From contig JAIDFQ010000040.1 in the NCBI GenBank assembly GCA_029054245.1, positions 1 to 46,726 on the forward strand: a stretch of 46,726 nt of DNA, read 5' to 3'. Shown here one piece after another: positions 22,316-32,000 of the stretch. Positions within the stretch are counted from its first letter, which is position 1; every line of letters starts with the position of its first letter. Position numbers and translations under genes: made by a program. This DNA is from Lachnospiraceae bacterium (GTDB lineage: Bacteria > Bacillota > Clostridia > Lachnospirales > Lachnospiraceae). The notes beneath the pieces are model-generated. The model saw only the letters and a list, made by a program, of their open reading frames with translations. It ran no database searches and was not told where the DNA came from.

Positions 22316-23668
22316 ATGGAACGATTGATTTTGAATAGGCTGCTGGATTGGAAGAATTCACCTTACCGCAAACCGTTAATCTTAAAGGGTGTGCGTCAGG
22401 TGGGTAAGACTTGGGTCCTCAAAGAATTCGGCAGACGTTATTATGAAAATACAGCCTACTTTAACTTTGATGAAAACGAGGAATACAAGCAGTTTTTTGA
22501 GACCACCAAAGATGTAGATCGCATTTTACAGAATCTAATGCTGGCCAGTGGCCAGAAAATTGTGCCAGAAAAGACACTCATTATCTTTGACGAGGTACAG
22601 GACTGCCCCAAGGTTATCAACTCCATGAAGTATTTCTGTGAGAATGCTCCGCAGTATCACATTGCCTGTGCCGGTTCTTTGCTGGGGATTGCCTTGGCGA
22701 AGCCATCCTCCTTTCCGGTGGGCAAAGTCAACTTCATGCAGATCGATCCTATGACCTTCATGGAATTTCTACTCGCCAACGGCGACAAAAATCTGGCCAA
22801 GTATCTGGAGAGCGTGGATACCATTGAGCCGATTCCTGATGCCTTTTTCAATCCGCTCTATGAGAAATTGAAGATGTACTATGTTACAGGCGGTATGCCG
22901 GAACCAGTGCTCATGTGGACGGAAGCACGAGACGTTTCTGCTATGCAGGAAGCCTTGTCCGGGATCATCGGTGCTTATGAGCGTGACTTTGCCAAGTACC
23001 CCAATATCAGCGAGTTCCCGAAGATTTCTATGATATGGAAGTCCATACCGTCCCAACTGGCAAGGGAGAATAAGAAATTTATCTACAAGGTGGTTAAAGA
23101 GGGGGCACGAGCCCGGGAATATGAGGATGCTTTGCAGTGGCTGGTAGATGCCAGGCTGGTGCATAAAATCTATCGCAGCACTGCTCCCGGTCTGCCGGTA
23201 GCTGCCTATGATGACCTGTCTGCATTTAAGATCTATCTGGTGGATGTGGGGCTGCTCCGCCGCCTGGCCCAGCTGGCTCCTACGGCCTTCGGAGAAGGCA
23301 ATCGTTTGTTCACCGAGTTCAAAGGTGCACTGACTGAGAACTTTGTGCTACAGACTTTAATCACGCAGTTTGAAGTGGTTCCCCGGTACTGGAGCCGGAA
23401 TAATCCGCCCTATGAGGTAGATTTCCTTATCCGGCGGGAGAATGATATTTTCCCTATAGAGGTCAAGTCCGAGACCAACACCACCAGCAAGAGTTTAAAG
23501 AAATTCAAGGAGCTGTTCCCGAATCAAGTCAAGCTCCGTGTGCGGTTCTCGCTGGACAATTTGAAGTTGGACGATGATGTGTTGAACATTCCATTGTTTA
23601 TGGCTGACCAGACGGATCGGCTGATTGGACTGGCACTGGAACAGCGACAAGTTGACACACATAATTAA
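22316..23668 (+). CDS. AAA_14/DUF4143 family ATPase
   Basis: 450 residues. Walker A is GVRQVGKTW near residue 25 and Walker B LIIFDEVQDCPK near 90, followed by CAGSLLG (sensor 1 region). The C-terminal DUF4143 part shows KIYLVDVGLLRRLA, GALTENFVLQTL and YWSRNNPPYEVDFLIRRENDIFPIEVKS, the last being a PD-(D/E)XK-type strand pair. Such proteins are widespread and frequently horizontally transferred in gut bacteria and archaea. Their role is unknown, with suggestions of nucleic-acid processing. The flanks are AT-rich and gene-poor, which fits an insertion. Confidence 0.92.
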   Translation: MERLILNRLLDWKNSPYRKPLILKGVRQVGKTWVLKEFGRRYYENTAYFNFDENEEYKQFFETTKDVDRILQNLMLASGQKIVPEKTLIIFDEVQDCPKVINSMKYFCENAPQYHIACAGSLLGIALAKPSSFPVGKVNFMQIDPMTFMEFLLANGDKNLAKYLESVDTIEPIPDAFFNPLYEKLKMYYVTGGMPEPVLMWTEARDVSAMQEALSGIIGAYERDFAKYPNISEFPKISMIWKSIPSQLARENKKFIYKVVKEGARAREYEDALQWLVDARLVHKIYRSTAPGLPVAAYDDLSAFKIYLVDVGLLRRLAQLAPTAFGEGNRLFTEFKGALTENFVLQTLITQFEVVPRYWSRNNPPYEVDFLIRRENDIFPIEVKSETNTTSKSLKKFKELFPNQVKLRVRFSLDNLKLDDDVLNIPLFMADQTDRLIGLALEQRQVDTHN

Positions 23669-23923
23669 CGCCACGGAGAATCGTAGATATCCCATGCCAT
23701 AGACAATATATTTACCTAAATTGAACGAATTATTGAGGCAAATAAAATGAATCAGTATAATGAAATTTCAACACTTCAATATATGGGGAGATTCATATTA
23801 TGCAACTATCAGGTGCAAAATAATGTTGTACTGCCGATTTTTTTCTTCCTTTCTATTTCATTCTTTAGAGCGTAGTGCTATAATAAAGCCGCCGATTAAT
23901 CAGAATTAAAGGAGGAAAATAGT

Positions 23924-24454
23924 ATGGGACTATTCTCAAAAAAGTCAAAAGAACCAGAATATGATGCAACGGATTGTGAAATAAAGAAAAAAAGAATGAG
24001 GGAAGTTTTTAACGAAGCAGTCAAAGATGGGGATACTTATGAAATTCTGTATGCCTTTATGACTACTTCAAAATTTGAACGTGGTTTTGTGTTTGATACA
24101 AATACTACTTCGTTTTTCTATTATATCGCTGGATTCAGACAAAACGATTTTAGCTTAGTCCTTGTGCAGATAGACGCAGCCTTACAAGAACATGCACAAC
24201 CGTTCTATGTTGATATGGATAATGTGGACAATGTATCTTATGACCCAAAGATTCATCAATTATGCTTCAGGTATAAAAAAGGCTCAAAAGATTATGGAGA
24301 ATTGCTGAAGATAGGCGGGACAAGTGCTAAAACTTTGTATGGTCCCAAAAACATACATCAGCCGGACGAGATTGAAAAAATCCTTAATTTTGCAGAAGCA
24401 TTTCGTACAAAGCTGGAACAAAAAGGATATAAACTGGATAAGTGGAAAAGGTAA
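23924..24454 (+). CDS. Hypothetical soluble protein
   Basis: 176 residues, starting MGLFSKKSKEPEYD after an AAAGGAGG. There is no signal peptide or membrane span. The charged N-terminal helix (about 15-40) is followed by a mixed alpha/beta region with FERGFVFDTNTTSFFYYIAGF and YDPKIHQLCFRYKKGSKDYGELLKI, and a final amphipathic helix. The central part could be a PH-like or small beta barrel fold, but I do not recognise the family. A TATAAT at 23879-23884 gives a possible promoter of its own. Confidence 0.75.
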   Translation: MGLFSKKSKEPEYDATDCEIKKKRMREVFNEAVKDGDTYEILYAFMTTSKFERGFVFDTNTTSFFYYIAGFRQNDFSLVLVQIDAALQEHAQPFYVDMDNVDNVSYDPKIHQLCFRYKKGSKDYGELLKIGGTSAKTLYGPKNIHQPDEIEKILNFAEAFRTKLEQKGYKLDKWKR

Positions 24455-24530
24455 ATCGGGATTTTTTAAACGATAATTTTAAAAGGGAGTATTCTGATGA
24501 CAGAAAAGAACACCTTATGGAGGAAAGAAG

Positions 24531-26297
24531 ATGAAAAAGTTTCTGGATCTTATTTCGGAAGAAATGAAACAAGCTTTTGAAGCATCCGGCTACGATAAAG
24601 AACTAGGTAAGGTAACTTTGTCCAACCGTCCGGATTTATGTGAATATCAGTGCAACGGCGCCATGGCAGGCGCAAAGCTTTATAAGAAAGCGCCTATCAT
24701 GATAGCAACAGATGTAGCAGAAAAATGCAAAGACAGCAAAGTTTTCTTAAGCGTGGAGGCAGTCCCTCCCGGATTCCTCAATTTGAAGGTAAAGGAAAGC
24801 TTTGTAACGGATTATCTTATTCAGATGCACAATGCGCCTAAATTCGGTCTGGATATGCCAAAGAAGCCAAGCCTCATCATACTTGATTACGGCGGACCTA
24901 ATGTGGCAAAACCACTCCATGTAGGGCACCTACGCTCTGCTGTTATAGGAGAGAGCATCAAGCGGATTATAAGATATGCGGGACATAATGTGATTGGCGA
25001 TATCCATTTGGGTGACTGGGGATTGCAGATGGGGCTGATCATCACGGAACTTAAGGATCGTCAGCCGGATCTTTTGTATTTTAACGACGATTATCAGGGG
25101 GATTATCCTAAAGATGCGCCCTTTACCATTTCCGAATTGGAAGAGATTTATCCCACAGCCAGCAGCAAATCAAAGGAAGATCCCGCCTACAAAGAACGTG
25201 CGATGGAGGCGACCTTTAAACTGCAAAACGGCGTGAGGGGATACCGCGCCCTGTGGGATCATATCATCCATGTGTCTGTGGCGGATTTAAAGAGAAATTA
25301 TCAGAGCCTGAATGTGGACTTTGATCTCTGGAAGGGAGAGTCGGACGTGCACGATGTGATACCGGGGATGGTAGACTACATGAAGAAGGAGGGCTACGCA
25401 TATATAAGTGAAGGCGCTCTTGTGGTGGATGTGAAGGAAGAGACGGACACGAAAGAAGTGCCGCCCTGCATGATTTTAAAATCAGACGGCGCATCCTTAT
25501 ATAACACCACCGATCTGGCAACTATCATGGAGAGGATGCGGGAACATCACCCGGATCGCATGATCTATCTTACGGACAAGCGTCAGGAGCTTTATTTTGA
25601 ACAGGTTTTCCGCTGTGCAAGAAAGACAAAGCTGGTGGAGCCGGAGACGGAACTTTTACACATTGGGTTCGGAACTGTGAACGGAAAGGACGGAAAGCCG
25701 TTTAAGACCAGAGAGGGCGGCGTCATGCGTTTAGAAGCCCTGATTAAGGAAATCAACGATGAGATGTACCGAAAGATTACCGACAATCGTCAGGTGGATG
25801 AAGAAGAGGCAAGGCAGACGGCAAAAGTAGTGGCTTTATCTGCAATCAAATACGGTGATCTGTCCAATCAGGCATCTAAGGATTACATTTTTGACATTGA
25901 TAAATTTACATCCTTTGAGGGCGATACGGGTCCCTATATTCTGTATACAATTGTCAGAATCAAGTCTATTCTAAATAAGATCAAAGAACAGGGCGGCGCA
26001 GTGGAAGGCGCTGTATTAAGGCAGGCGGACAGCGATGCAGAAAAAGCGCTTATGCTGGAAATAGCAGGTTTTAATGCCATGATGGAGACAGCTTATCAGG
26101 AGTCAGCCCCCCACAAAATTTGTGCCTATATTTATGAACTTGCCAATGCCTTTAACCGTTTTTATCATGAAACGAAGATTGTGGCAGAGGAGAACGAGGA
26201 AAAGAAGTCGGGATGGGTGGCGCTTCTTTTACTGACTAGAGACATTTTAGAAACCTGTATTGATGTGCTGGGATTTGCAGCACCGGAAAGAATGTGA
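24531..26297 (+). CDS. argS: Arginyl-tRNA synthetase
   Basis: 588 residues. Class I synthetase that charges tRNA-Arg. The N-terminal additional domain is followed by YGGPNVAKPLHVGHLRSAVIGE, with HVGH as the HIGH signature near residue 131. GDIHLGDWGLQMG and the downstream KPFKTREGG replace the KMSKS loop as usual in this family. The C-terminal anticodon-binding DALR domain includes ANAFNRFYHETKI. AGGAGG-like GGAGGAAAG precedes the ATG. A 27-codon frame at 24497-24580 overlaps the start in another frame. Confidence 0.97.
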   Translation: MKKFLDLISEEMKQAFEASGYDKELGKVTLSNRPDLCEYQCNGAMAGAKLYKKAPIMIATDVAEKCKDSKVFLSVEAVPPGFLNLKVKESFVTDYLIQMHNAPKFGLDMPKKPSLIILDYGGPNVAKPLHVGHLRSAVIGESIKRIIRYAGHNVIGDIHLGDWGLQMGLIITELKDRQPDLLYFNDDYQGDYPKDAPFTISELEEIYPTASSKSKEDPAYKERAMEATFKLQNGVRGYRALWDHIIHVSVADLKRNYQSLNVDFDLWKGESDVHDVIPGMVDYMKKEGYAYISEGALVVDVKEETDTKEVPPCMILKSDGASLYNTTDLATIMERMREHHPDRMIYLTDKRQELYFEQVFRCARKTKLVEPETELLHIGFGTVNGKDGKPFKTREGGVMRLEALIKEINDEMYRKITDNRQVDEEEARQTAKVVALSAIKYGDLSNQASKDYIFDIDKFTSFEGDTGPYILYTIVRIKSILNKIKEQGGAVEGAVLRQADSDAEKALMLEIAGFNAMMETAYQESAPHKICAYIYELANAFNRFYHETKIVAEENEEKKSGWVALLLLTRDILETCIDVLGFAAPERM

Positions 26298-26301
26298 GAA
26301 T

Positions 26302-27999
26302 ATGCAGTCATCGTTAGAGTTAAGAAACAAACTAAAAAGTATCGATCATAAGAGTTATCCTGCTTACAAGGATCTGCGGGGACAATACGATTTTAAAGAT
26401 TACGTGCTCTCTATTGACCACGTGCAGGGCGACCCTTTCGCGGCGCCCTCTAGGCTTTCTGTACGGGTGAAAGGAGAAAAGGCAGGCTTTTTGCCTGCTT
26501 TTTATGATACCCATGCAAAAAGAATCACCATGCAGGATCATCTGACAAGATTGTTTGCAAAAGAAATAAGCGGCGGCAGTCATCAGGCGAAAGGCTCTGG
26601 AAAAAGCGGGCTGCTTAGTGTGTCCAGATGTGGGCAGCAGGTACTTGAGCGGACGGCGCTTAAAGTGGAAAAGGGAAACATCACACTGCGGTTCGAGGCT
26701 GGATTTCCTGCAAATGGAAGAACCATAAACGCAAGGGAATTGGAAAAGATGCTGTTTGATATTCTGCCTGTCTGCGTCAGGAAAAGCCTGTATTATTCCC
26801 AGATCGATCAGAACAAGTTAAAGCAGGCAATCTGCCTTTGTGAGGATCAGCAGTATATCAGAGAAAAGCTGCCGGAATTATCCTTGTGCGCATTTATAGC
26901 GGATGGGGCTATCCTGCCCAGGGAAAGCGGCATTTCGGAAAGACCCATGAAAGGTGCAGTGCCATTTAAGTCACCTGATTCTCTTGAGGTGACGCTGGAT
27001 CTGCCAAACAAAGGCAAAGTGACAGGGATGGGAATTCCCAAAGGAATCACCCTGTTCGTAGGAGGCGGCTATCACGGAAAGTCCACCATTTTGCAGGCAC
27101 TTCAAAACGGCGTTTATAATCATATCGGCGGGGATGGAAGGGAGCTTGTGATTACGGACGAGACTGCGGTGAAGCTTCGGGCGGAGGATGGACGCAGCAT
27201 CAAAAGCGTAGATATATCGCCTTTTATCAGCAATCTGCCGAATAAGAAGGATACTACCCATTTTTCCACGGAAGATGCCAGCGGCAGTACTTCTCAGGCG
27301 GCAAATCTTATGGAAGGCGTGGAGGCAGGAAGCAGTCTGCTGCTCATTGACGAAGACACTTCGGCGACTAACTTCATGATTCGTGACCAACTAATGCAGG
27401 AGGTCATTTTGACCGGAGAAGAGCCGATTACGCCTTTCATCTGCCGGGTAAAAAGCCTTTACCGGGATTTGGGGATTTCCTCTGTGATTGTGGCAGGAAG
27501 CTCAGGCTCCTATTTCCACGTGGCGGATACGGTTATACAGATGAAGGAATATGTGCCTTTTGATATTACCCAGAAGGCGAAGAAGGCAGCGGAAGGGTAT
27601 CCTGCCATGAGCGGGGAGGATGTTCCTTTTCCAGCATATGTCAAGGAAAGGTGTCCGCTGCCTGATATGGGTCTAAAAAAAGAGGATAGAATTAAGATAA
27701 AAGCTATGGGAACCAGCGAACTTATGCTGTCCAGGGAAGGTGTGGAGCTGCGGTATTTAGAGCAGCTTAAGGATCAGGAACAGACAGCAGCCCTTGCCTG
27801 GATTCTCAAGTTTGCGGAATGTAAGCTGATGGATGGCAAAAAGGATTTAAGGCAGATTGGTGCGTTTTTAGAAAAGCAGATAGACAAGGATGGTCTGGAA
27901 AGTCTTTTTGAGAGAGGAGATGTGTCAGCCGCTCTGGCAAGACCCAGAAAGCAGGAAGTGATGGCGTGCATCAACCGCTATCGGAAGCTGCGTTTTTGA
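26302..27999 (+). CDS. ABC_ATPase (PF09818-type) predicted P-loop ATPase
   Basis: 565 residues from ATG 26302, five bases after argS. The frame to 26260 lies inside argS and has no RBS. N-terminal YPAYKDLRGQYDF and SIDHVQGDPFAAPSRLSVRV are typical of this family. Walker A is GGGYHGKSTIL near residue 256, Walker B LLLIDEDTSATNFM near 349, followed by VAGSSGSYFHVADTVIQM. These are soluble ATPases of the ABC class without membrane partners and with unknown role. It sits between argS and an ABC exporter and is probably cotranscribed with both. Confidence 0.9.
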   Translation: MQSSLELRNKLKSIDHKSYPAYKDLRGQYDFKDYVLSIDHVQGDPFAAPSRLSVRVKGEKAGFLPAFYDTHAKRITMQDHLTRLFAKEISGGSHQAKGSGKSGLLSVSRCGQQVLERTALKVEKGNITLRFEAGFPANGRTINARELEKMLFDILPVCVRKSLYYSQIDQNKLKQAICLCEDQQYIREKLPELSLCAFIADGAILPRESGISERPMKGAVPFKSPDSLEVTLDLPNKGKVTGMGIPKGITLFVGGGYHGKSTILQALQNGVYNHIGGDGRELVITDETAVKLRAEDGRSIKSVDISPFISNLPNKKDTTHFSTEDASGSTSQAANLMEGVEAGSSLLLIDEDTSATNFMIRDQLMQEVILTGEEPITPFICRVKSLYRDLGISSVIVAGSSGSYFHVADTVIQMKEYVPFDITQKAKKAAEGYPAMSGEDVPFPAYVKERCPLPDMGLKKEDRIKIKAMGTSELMLSREGVELRYLEQLKDQEQTAALAWILKFAECKLMDGKKDLRQIGAFLEKQIDKDGLESLFERGDVSAALARPRKQEVMACINRYRKLRF

Positions 28000-28016
28000 T
28001 TAGACAGAGGTGTTTT

Positions 28017-29747
28017 ATGAACAAAAATTTAAAGAAAATGCTCAGTTACTATAAGCCCTATCGGAAAATTTTCTGGGCGGATATGTTCTTTGCAGCCCTA
28101 AGTGCGGCGGCAGCTCTTGTGATACCCTTGGTGGTCAGATATGTGACGTCTACCCTGATTTATCTGCAGGCGGATGAAATTCTGCGCCAGATTGGGTATA
28201 TTGCAGTTTTTCTGCTGGCGCTGCTTGCAATTGACTGTTATAGCAGATTTTTTATCGGCAATTATGGGCATGTGATGGGGGCAAAGATTGAATATGATAT
28301 GCGTGGGGAAATATTTGCCCATATGCAGAAGCTGTCCTTTTCTTTCTATGATGATGCCAAAGTAGGGCAGCTGATGAGCCGCATTACCACGGATTTATTT
28401 GACATTACGGAACTTTTGCACCACGGTCCGGAAAACATTATTTTGTCCGTGCTTAAGATTACAGGCGCATTTATCATTTTGGTGAGAATTGACGGTTTCC
28501 TTGCACTTGCAGCGTTTATTGTTCTTCCCTTTATGTTTTTGTTTGCCTTTTTGCTGAACAAGAAGATGCGCCGGGCATTCCGCCGTAACAGGGAAAAGAT
28601 TGCCGAGATCAACGGGCAGATCGAGGATAATCTATCAGGGATACGGGTGGTCAAATCTTTTGCAAATGAAGAGATTGAGAACCGGAAGTTTCGGTTAGGA
28701 AATGATGGCTTTTTGTCGGCAAAGAAAAACAGTTACCGCTATATGGGAAGCTTTCAGGCGGGAGTGGGTACATTTACCACCCTGATTCAGGTCAGTGTCA
28801 TTCTTACGGGTAGCGTGTTGATTGCCTATAATCGGTTGAATGTCAGTGATTTGGTTACATTTTTACTCTACATTGGTGTTTTTACCGATCCCATCCGCAC
28901 GTTGGTGGATTTTACAGAGCAGTTCCAGAATGGCTATACGGGCTTTGAAAGGTTCCGTGAAATCATGGATATTATGCCGGACATTGAGGATGCTGCGGAC
29001 GCAGTGGAGCTTACGGATGTGGAGGGAAATATTTCCTTCGAGGGCGTTTCTTTTCATTATAAGGAAAACAAAGAATGTGTACTGAATCATATTGATCTGG
29101 ACGTAAAGGCAGGCTCCTATATGGCGCTTGTGGGTTCTTCAGGTGCAGGAAAAACGACGCTCTGCTCGCTGATTCCACGCTTTTATGATGTGACAGGAGG
29201 AACCATACGCATTGATGGGAAGGATATCCGTCATGTAACCTTAAAAAGCCTCCGCAATCAGATTGGAATCGTACAGCAGGATGTCTATTTGTTTGCCGGA
29301 ACAATCTATGAGAATATTGCCTATGGAAAACCGGGGGCGAGCCGGGAAGAGGTCATTCAGGCGGCAAAGAATGCAAATGCCCATGAGTTCATTATGGCTT
29401 TCCCTAACGGGTATGATACCGATATTGGACAACGGGGAATCAAACTTTCCGGCGGACAGAAACAGAGGCTTTCTATTGCCAGAGTATTTTTAAAAAATCC
29501 GCCAATTCTTATCTTCGATGAAGCCACCTCGGCGCTGGACAATGAAAGTGAAAAGGTGGTGCAGGACTCTTTGGAGATTCTTGCGAAGAACAGGACGACT
29601 TTTGTGATTGCCCACAGGCTGACCACAATCCAGAATGCGGAGAGAATCTTAGTACTGACAGAGAACGGAATCGAAGAGTCGGGAACCCATGAACAGCTCC
29701 TTGAAAAGGGCGGGATCTACGAGAAACTTTATCATATGCATGCTTAA
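28017..29747 (+). CDS. ABC exporter, fused membrane and ATPase domains
   Basis: 576 residues from ATG 28017 (AGAGGTG upstream), 17 bases after the ABC_ATPase gene. The N-terminal membrane domain has six spans (about 20-40, 60-80, 135-180, 245-265 and 275-295 visible). The ATPase domain has Walker A GSSGAGKTTL near residue 378, Q-loop IGIVQQDVYLFAGTIYENIAYG, signature IKLSGGQKQRLSIAR, Walker B LIFDEATSALD and H-loop IAHRL. It is an MsbA/multidrug-type half transporter that would act as a homodimer, or with a partner elsewhere. Confidence 0.95.
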   Translation: MNKNLKKMLSYYKPYRKIFWADMFFAALSAAAALVIPLVVRYVTSTLIYLQADEILRQIGYIAVFLLALLAIDCYSRFFIGNYGHVMGAKIEYDMRGEIFAHMQKLSFSFYDDAKVGQLMSRITTDLFDITELLHHGPENIILSVLKITGAFIILVRIDGFLALAAFIVLPFMFLFAFLLNKKMRRAFRRNREKIAEINGQIEDNLSGIRVVKSFANEEIENRKFRLGNDGFLSAKKNSYRYMGSFQAGVGTFTTLIQVSVILTGSVLIAYNRLNVSDLVTFLLYIGVFTDPIRTLVDFTEQFQNGYTGFERFREIMDIMPDIEDAADAVELTDVEGNISFEGVSFHYKENKECVLNHIDLDVKAGSYMALVGSSGAGKTTLCSLIPRFYDVTGGTIRIDGKDIRHVTLKSLRNQIGIVQQDVYLFAGTIYENIAYGKPGASREEVIQAAKNANAHEFIMAFPNGYDTDIGQRGIKLSGGQKQRLSIARVFLKNPPILIFDEATSALDNESEKVVQDSLEILAKNRTTFVIAHRLTTIQNAERILVLTENGIEESGTHEQLLEKGGIYEKLYHMHA

Positions 29748-29998
29748 GACAGATACCTTGCGCAAATGTTGATGACCTTTGCATTGGTTTTGGACATTAT
29801 TGTATTCAATCAAATATCCCCCTTGCAGCGCGCAGAAATTCATCTCGTGTAATGGAAAAAACCAATAAGTCATTTCGCACCTATTATATATCCAATTTCT
29901 CTTGGCGGAATTAAGATAAGTTGCTTTTTAGCACCAGCTAAGTTCTTTTCTTTCCTTACAACAAGTCTTATAATGAAAAGAAAGGAGAGTGATTTTGC

Positions 29999-30478
29999 AT
30001 GGACACGCATATGATAGCAAGATATTTACAATTTTTGCGTAAAAGTCATAACTACACGCAGGATGATTTGGCAAAAAGATTGGATTTGTCAAGACAGGCG
30101 ATATCAAAATGGGAAACCGGAACAACTATTCCCGACTTGGAAATTTTGCTTAAACTATCCAAGCTATATGATATTACAATAAATGACATGTTAGAACCTA
30201 GGATACAACCGCAGAGGATAACTGATTTTGAGCAAATTTCCAAAATTCCCGAAGCTGAATTGAAATCGATATTAAAGCAAATAGATGTAAAATCGATTAT
30301 AATAGCTTTGATGGGAGCTTCACCTGAAACAAATCATCTTTTGGAAAGGGTATTCCCTGAAATCGATTACGCAGCAGAAATGGAAAATATAGGAAGGGTC
30401 AGGGTTGACACAGTGGAAGAGATGCAGAATAAGATTGTTTCATTGATTAATTTATACGCAATTGATAGAGATAATTGA
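29999..30478 (+). CDS. XRE-family HTH protein with a FliG-like C-terminal domain
   Basis: 159 residues. Residues 5-66 are a classic Cro/XRE helix-turn-helix (LAKRLDLSRQAISKWETGTTIP). The rest, from about 75, does not look like a usual peptide or phage-repressor tail. AELKSILKQIDVKSIIIALMGAS, then ETNHLLERVFP, then IGRVRVDTVEEMQNKIVSLI resembles the FliG middle/C-terminal repeat, where the equivalents are V-D-x-x-x-L-x-x-AL-K/M-GAS and LG-x-V-R-x-x-DVEEAQ-x-x-IV. FliG is the flagellar rotor switch protein, so this domain on a transcription factor is unexpected. TATAAT lies at 29969-29974, with GAAAGGAGAG as RBS. Confidence 0.85.
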   Translation: MDTHMIARYLQFLRKSHNYTQDDLAKRLDLSRQAISKWETGTTIPDLEILLKLSKLYDITINDMLEPRIQPQRITDFEQISKIPEAELKSILKQIDVKSIIIALMGASPETNHLLERVFPEIDYAAEMENIGRVRVDTVEEMQNKIVSLINLYAIDRDN

Positions 30479-30532
30479 AGGAAATAAATGTTGTTTATAA
30501 AAGATATTTTCTTAAAAAAATTCATAAAGTGG

Positions 30533-30561
30533 TTGACAGAATAAGAAAAAAGGGATAAAAT
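30533..30561 (+). promoter_or_regulatory. tRNA promoter
   Basis: TTGACA (30533-30538) and TAAAAT (30556-30561) with a 17-base spacer lie 12 bases before the mature tRNA. Confidence 0.8.
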
Positions 30562-30572
30562 ATCATTTGTTC

Positions 30573-30656
30573 GCAGGAATGGCGGAATTGGCAGACGCGC
30601 ACGGTTCAGGTCCGTGTGGTAGCAATACCATGAGAGTTCAAGTCTCTTTTCCTGCA
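30573..30656 (+). tRNA. tRNA-Leu (anticodon CAG)
   Basis: Acceptor arms GCAGGAA and TTCCTGC pair over seven bases, with discriminator A at 30656. The anticodon stem CACGG/CCGTG encloses loop TTCAGGT with anticodon CAG. A long variable arm (TGGTAGCAATACCA) is as expected for leucine, and the T arm GAGAG-TTCAAGT-CTCTT is normal. CCA is not encoded. Confidence 0.95.
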
Positions 30657-30660
30657 TGAA

Positions 30661-30693
30661 AAGAAGCCTTAGAAATGGGGCTTCTTTTTCTTT
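30661..30693 (+). terminator. Terminator of tRNA-Leu
   Basis: AAGAAGCC (30661-30668) pairs with GGCTTCTT (30679-30686), followed by TTTCTTT. Confidence 0.85.
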
Positions 30694-30719
30694 GTGTTGC
30701 ATTGTTATATTTTACGGAA

Positions 30720-31050
30720 AAATAATAGGACCGATGTGGAAGCGGATGTTGCTGACAAAATTGGCTATAAGAAAACGATGGTGTTGTGCTGCGGCATTGC
30801 TTACGGAGGCACATCAGACTATTACTGTTTTCTCAATCAGCTCCAATATGAAAAATTCGGTTTGGACAACGCTGCCATTGGGTATATTTATATTATAGCA
30901 ACGTTGCTTGGCGAGGCGGGAATTTTACTGTTTGACTGTGTTGCCGTGGGCACAAATCTGGGTTTTGGAGCGCTGGCAGAGGCAGGTCTTGTAATGGCAT
31001 ACTGGTTTGGCGCCGGAATCTGTGTTGTTAGTGTAATCCTTTTTTTGTAG
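30720..31050 (+). pseudogene. Remnant of a membrane transporter (MFS-like)
   Basis: Translation from about 30720 gives VADKIGYKKTMVL, a typical major-facilitator loop, then a hydrophobic stretch with IGYIYIIATLLGEAGILLFD and a final span LVMAYWFGAGICVVSVILFL before a stop. Only about 100 residues of an expected 400 are left, with no good start codon or ribosome binding site. It directly follows the tRNA terminator, so it may be debris of an element or of a deleted gene. Confidence 0.6.
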
Positions 31051-31194
31051 GAGCATCGGAAGATGGGCGTTGAATACAGCGGTGAAGCCGAACTGTTATA
31101 ATTAAAGTTGCCATGCACAAAGAATAGCAAGGTGTATATTTATAAAATAGAGGTAAGCATCCGGCAGTCAAAAAGGGTGCGGAAAGAGGAAAAT

Positions 31195-31989
31195 ATGAAT
31201 CAGGCAATTGGTTGGGCAGCCATGGGAACTGGCTTTACATTTCTGATGACCACCTTTGGCGCCAGCGTGGTATTCATCTTTAAAAAGGAAATGGGAAAAA
31301 GTGTTCAAAGGGCATTTTTAGGCTTTGCAGCAGGGGTTATGATGGCAGCTTCCGTTTGGTCTTTGTTGATTCCGGCGATAGACGAGACAGAGAGTGCGGG
31401 GGGCATTGCCTGGATTCCTGCGGCAGGAGGATTTGTACTGGGAGGAATCTTTTTATACTTATTGGATTTTCTGATGCCTCATCTGCATTTAGGGGAAAAA
31501 AATCCTGAGGGTGTCAGAACTTCTTTTCACAGAACGACGCTTTTGGTGCTTGCTGTGACGCTGCATAATATCCCGGAAGGAATGGCTGTAGGGCTTGCAT
31601 TTGCCATGGCAGCCCAGCATCCCCATGATCCTGCGCTTTATGCCTCTGCATTTGCACTGGCGATTGGAATCGGAATTCAGAATTTTCCGGAAGGCGCAGC
31701 GATTTCCCTTCCCCTCCGGCAGGAAGGAATGAGCAGGATGAGAGCCTTTGTTTTCGGCAGCCTGTCAGGACTGGTGGAACTGATCTTCGGTATAGGGATT
31801 ACGCTGATTGCAGCACAGATCACACCTTATATGCCATGGTTTCTCTCATTTGCGGCGGGAGCCATGATTTATGTAGTGGTGGAGGAACTGATTCCTGAGG
31901 CAAATCAGGGAGAACATTCAAACTTAGGAACGATAGGAGTTATGGCAGGATTCTTGATTATGATGATCCTGGATGTGGCATTGGGGTAA
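31195..31989 (+). CDS. ZIP-family metal transporter
   Basis: 264 residues from ATG 31195 (AGAGGAAA upstream). The longer frame to 31108 is not supported. Eight membrane spans are visible. The metal-site helices carry LAVTLHNIPEGMAVGLAFAMA and IGIQNFPEGAAISLPL, the HNIPEG and QNFPEG motifs of ZIP transporters of the GufA/ZupT type. A His-rich loop (MPHLHLGEK) precedes them. It probably imports zinc or another divalent cation. A perfect 10-bp hairpin follows (32001-32030). Confidence 0.93.
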   Translation: MNQAIGWAAMGTGFTFLMTTFGASVVFIFKKEMGKSVQRAFLGFAAGVMMAASVWSLLIPAIDETESAGGIAWIPAAGGFVLGGIFLYLLDFLMPHLHLGEKNPEGVRTSFHRTTLLVLAVTLHNIPEGMAVGLAFAMAAQHPHDPALYASAFALAIGIGIQNFPEGAAISLPLRQEGMSRMRAFVFGSLSGLVELIFGIGITLIAAQITPYMPWFLSFAAGAMIYVVVEELIPEANQGEHSNLGTIGVMAGFLIMMILDVALG

Positions 31990-32000
31990 AAGAAAGTAAA

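Noticed and set aside
24497-24580. 27-codon frame with its own GGGAG, overlapping the argS start
   Set aside because: No arginine-rich run or leader-peptide feature; probably chance. Kept here because it could in principle be a regulatory upstream frame.
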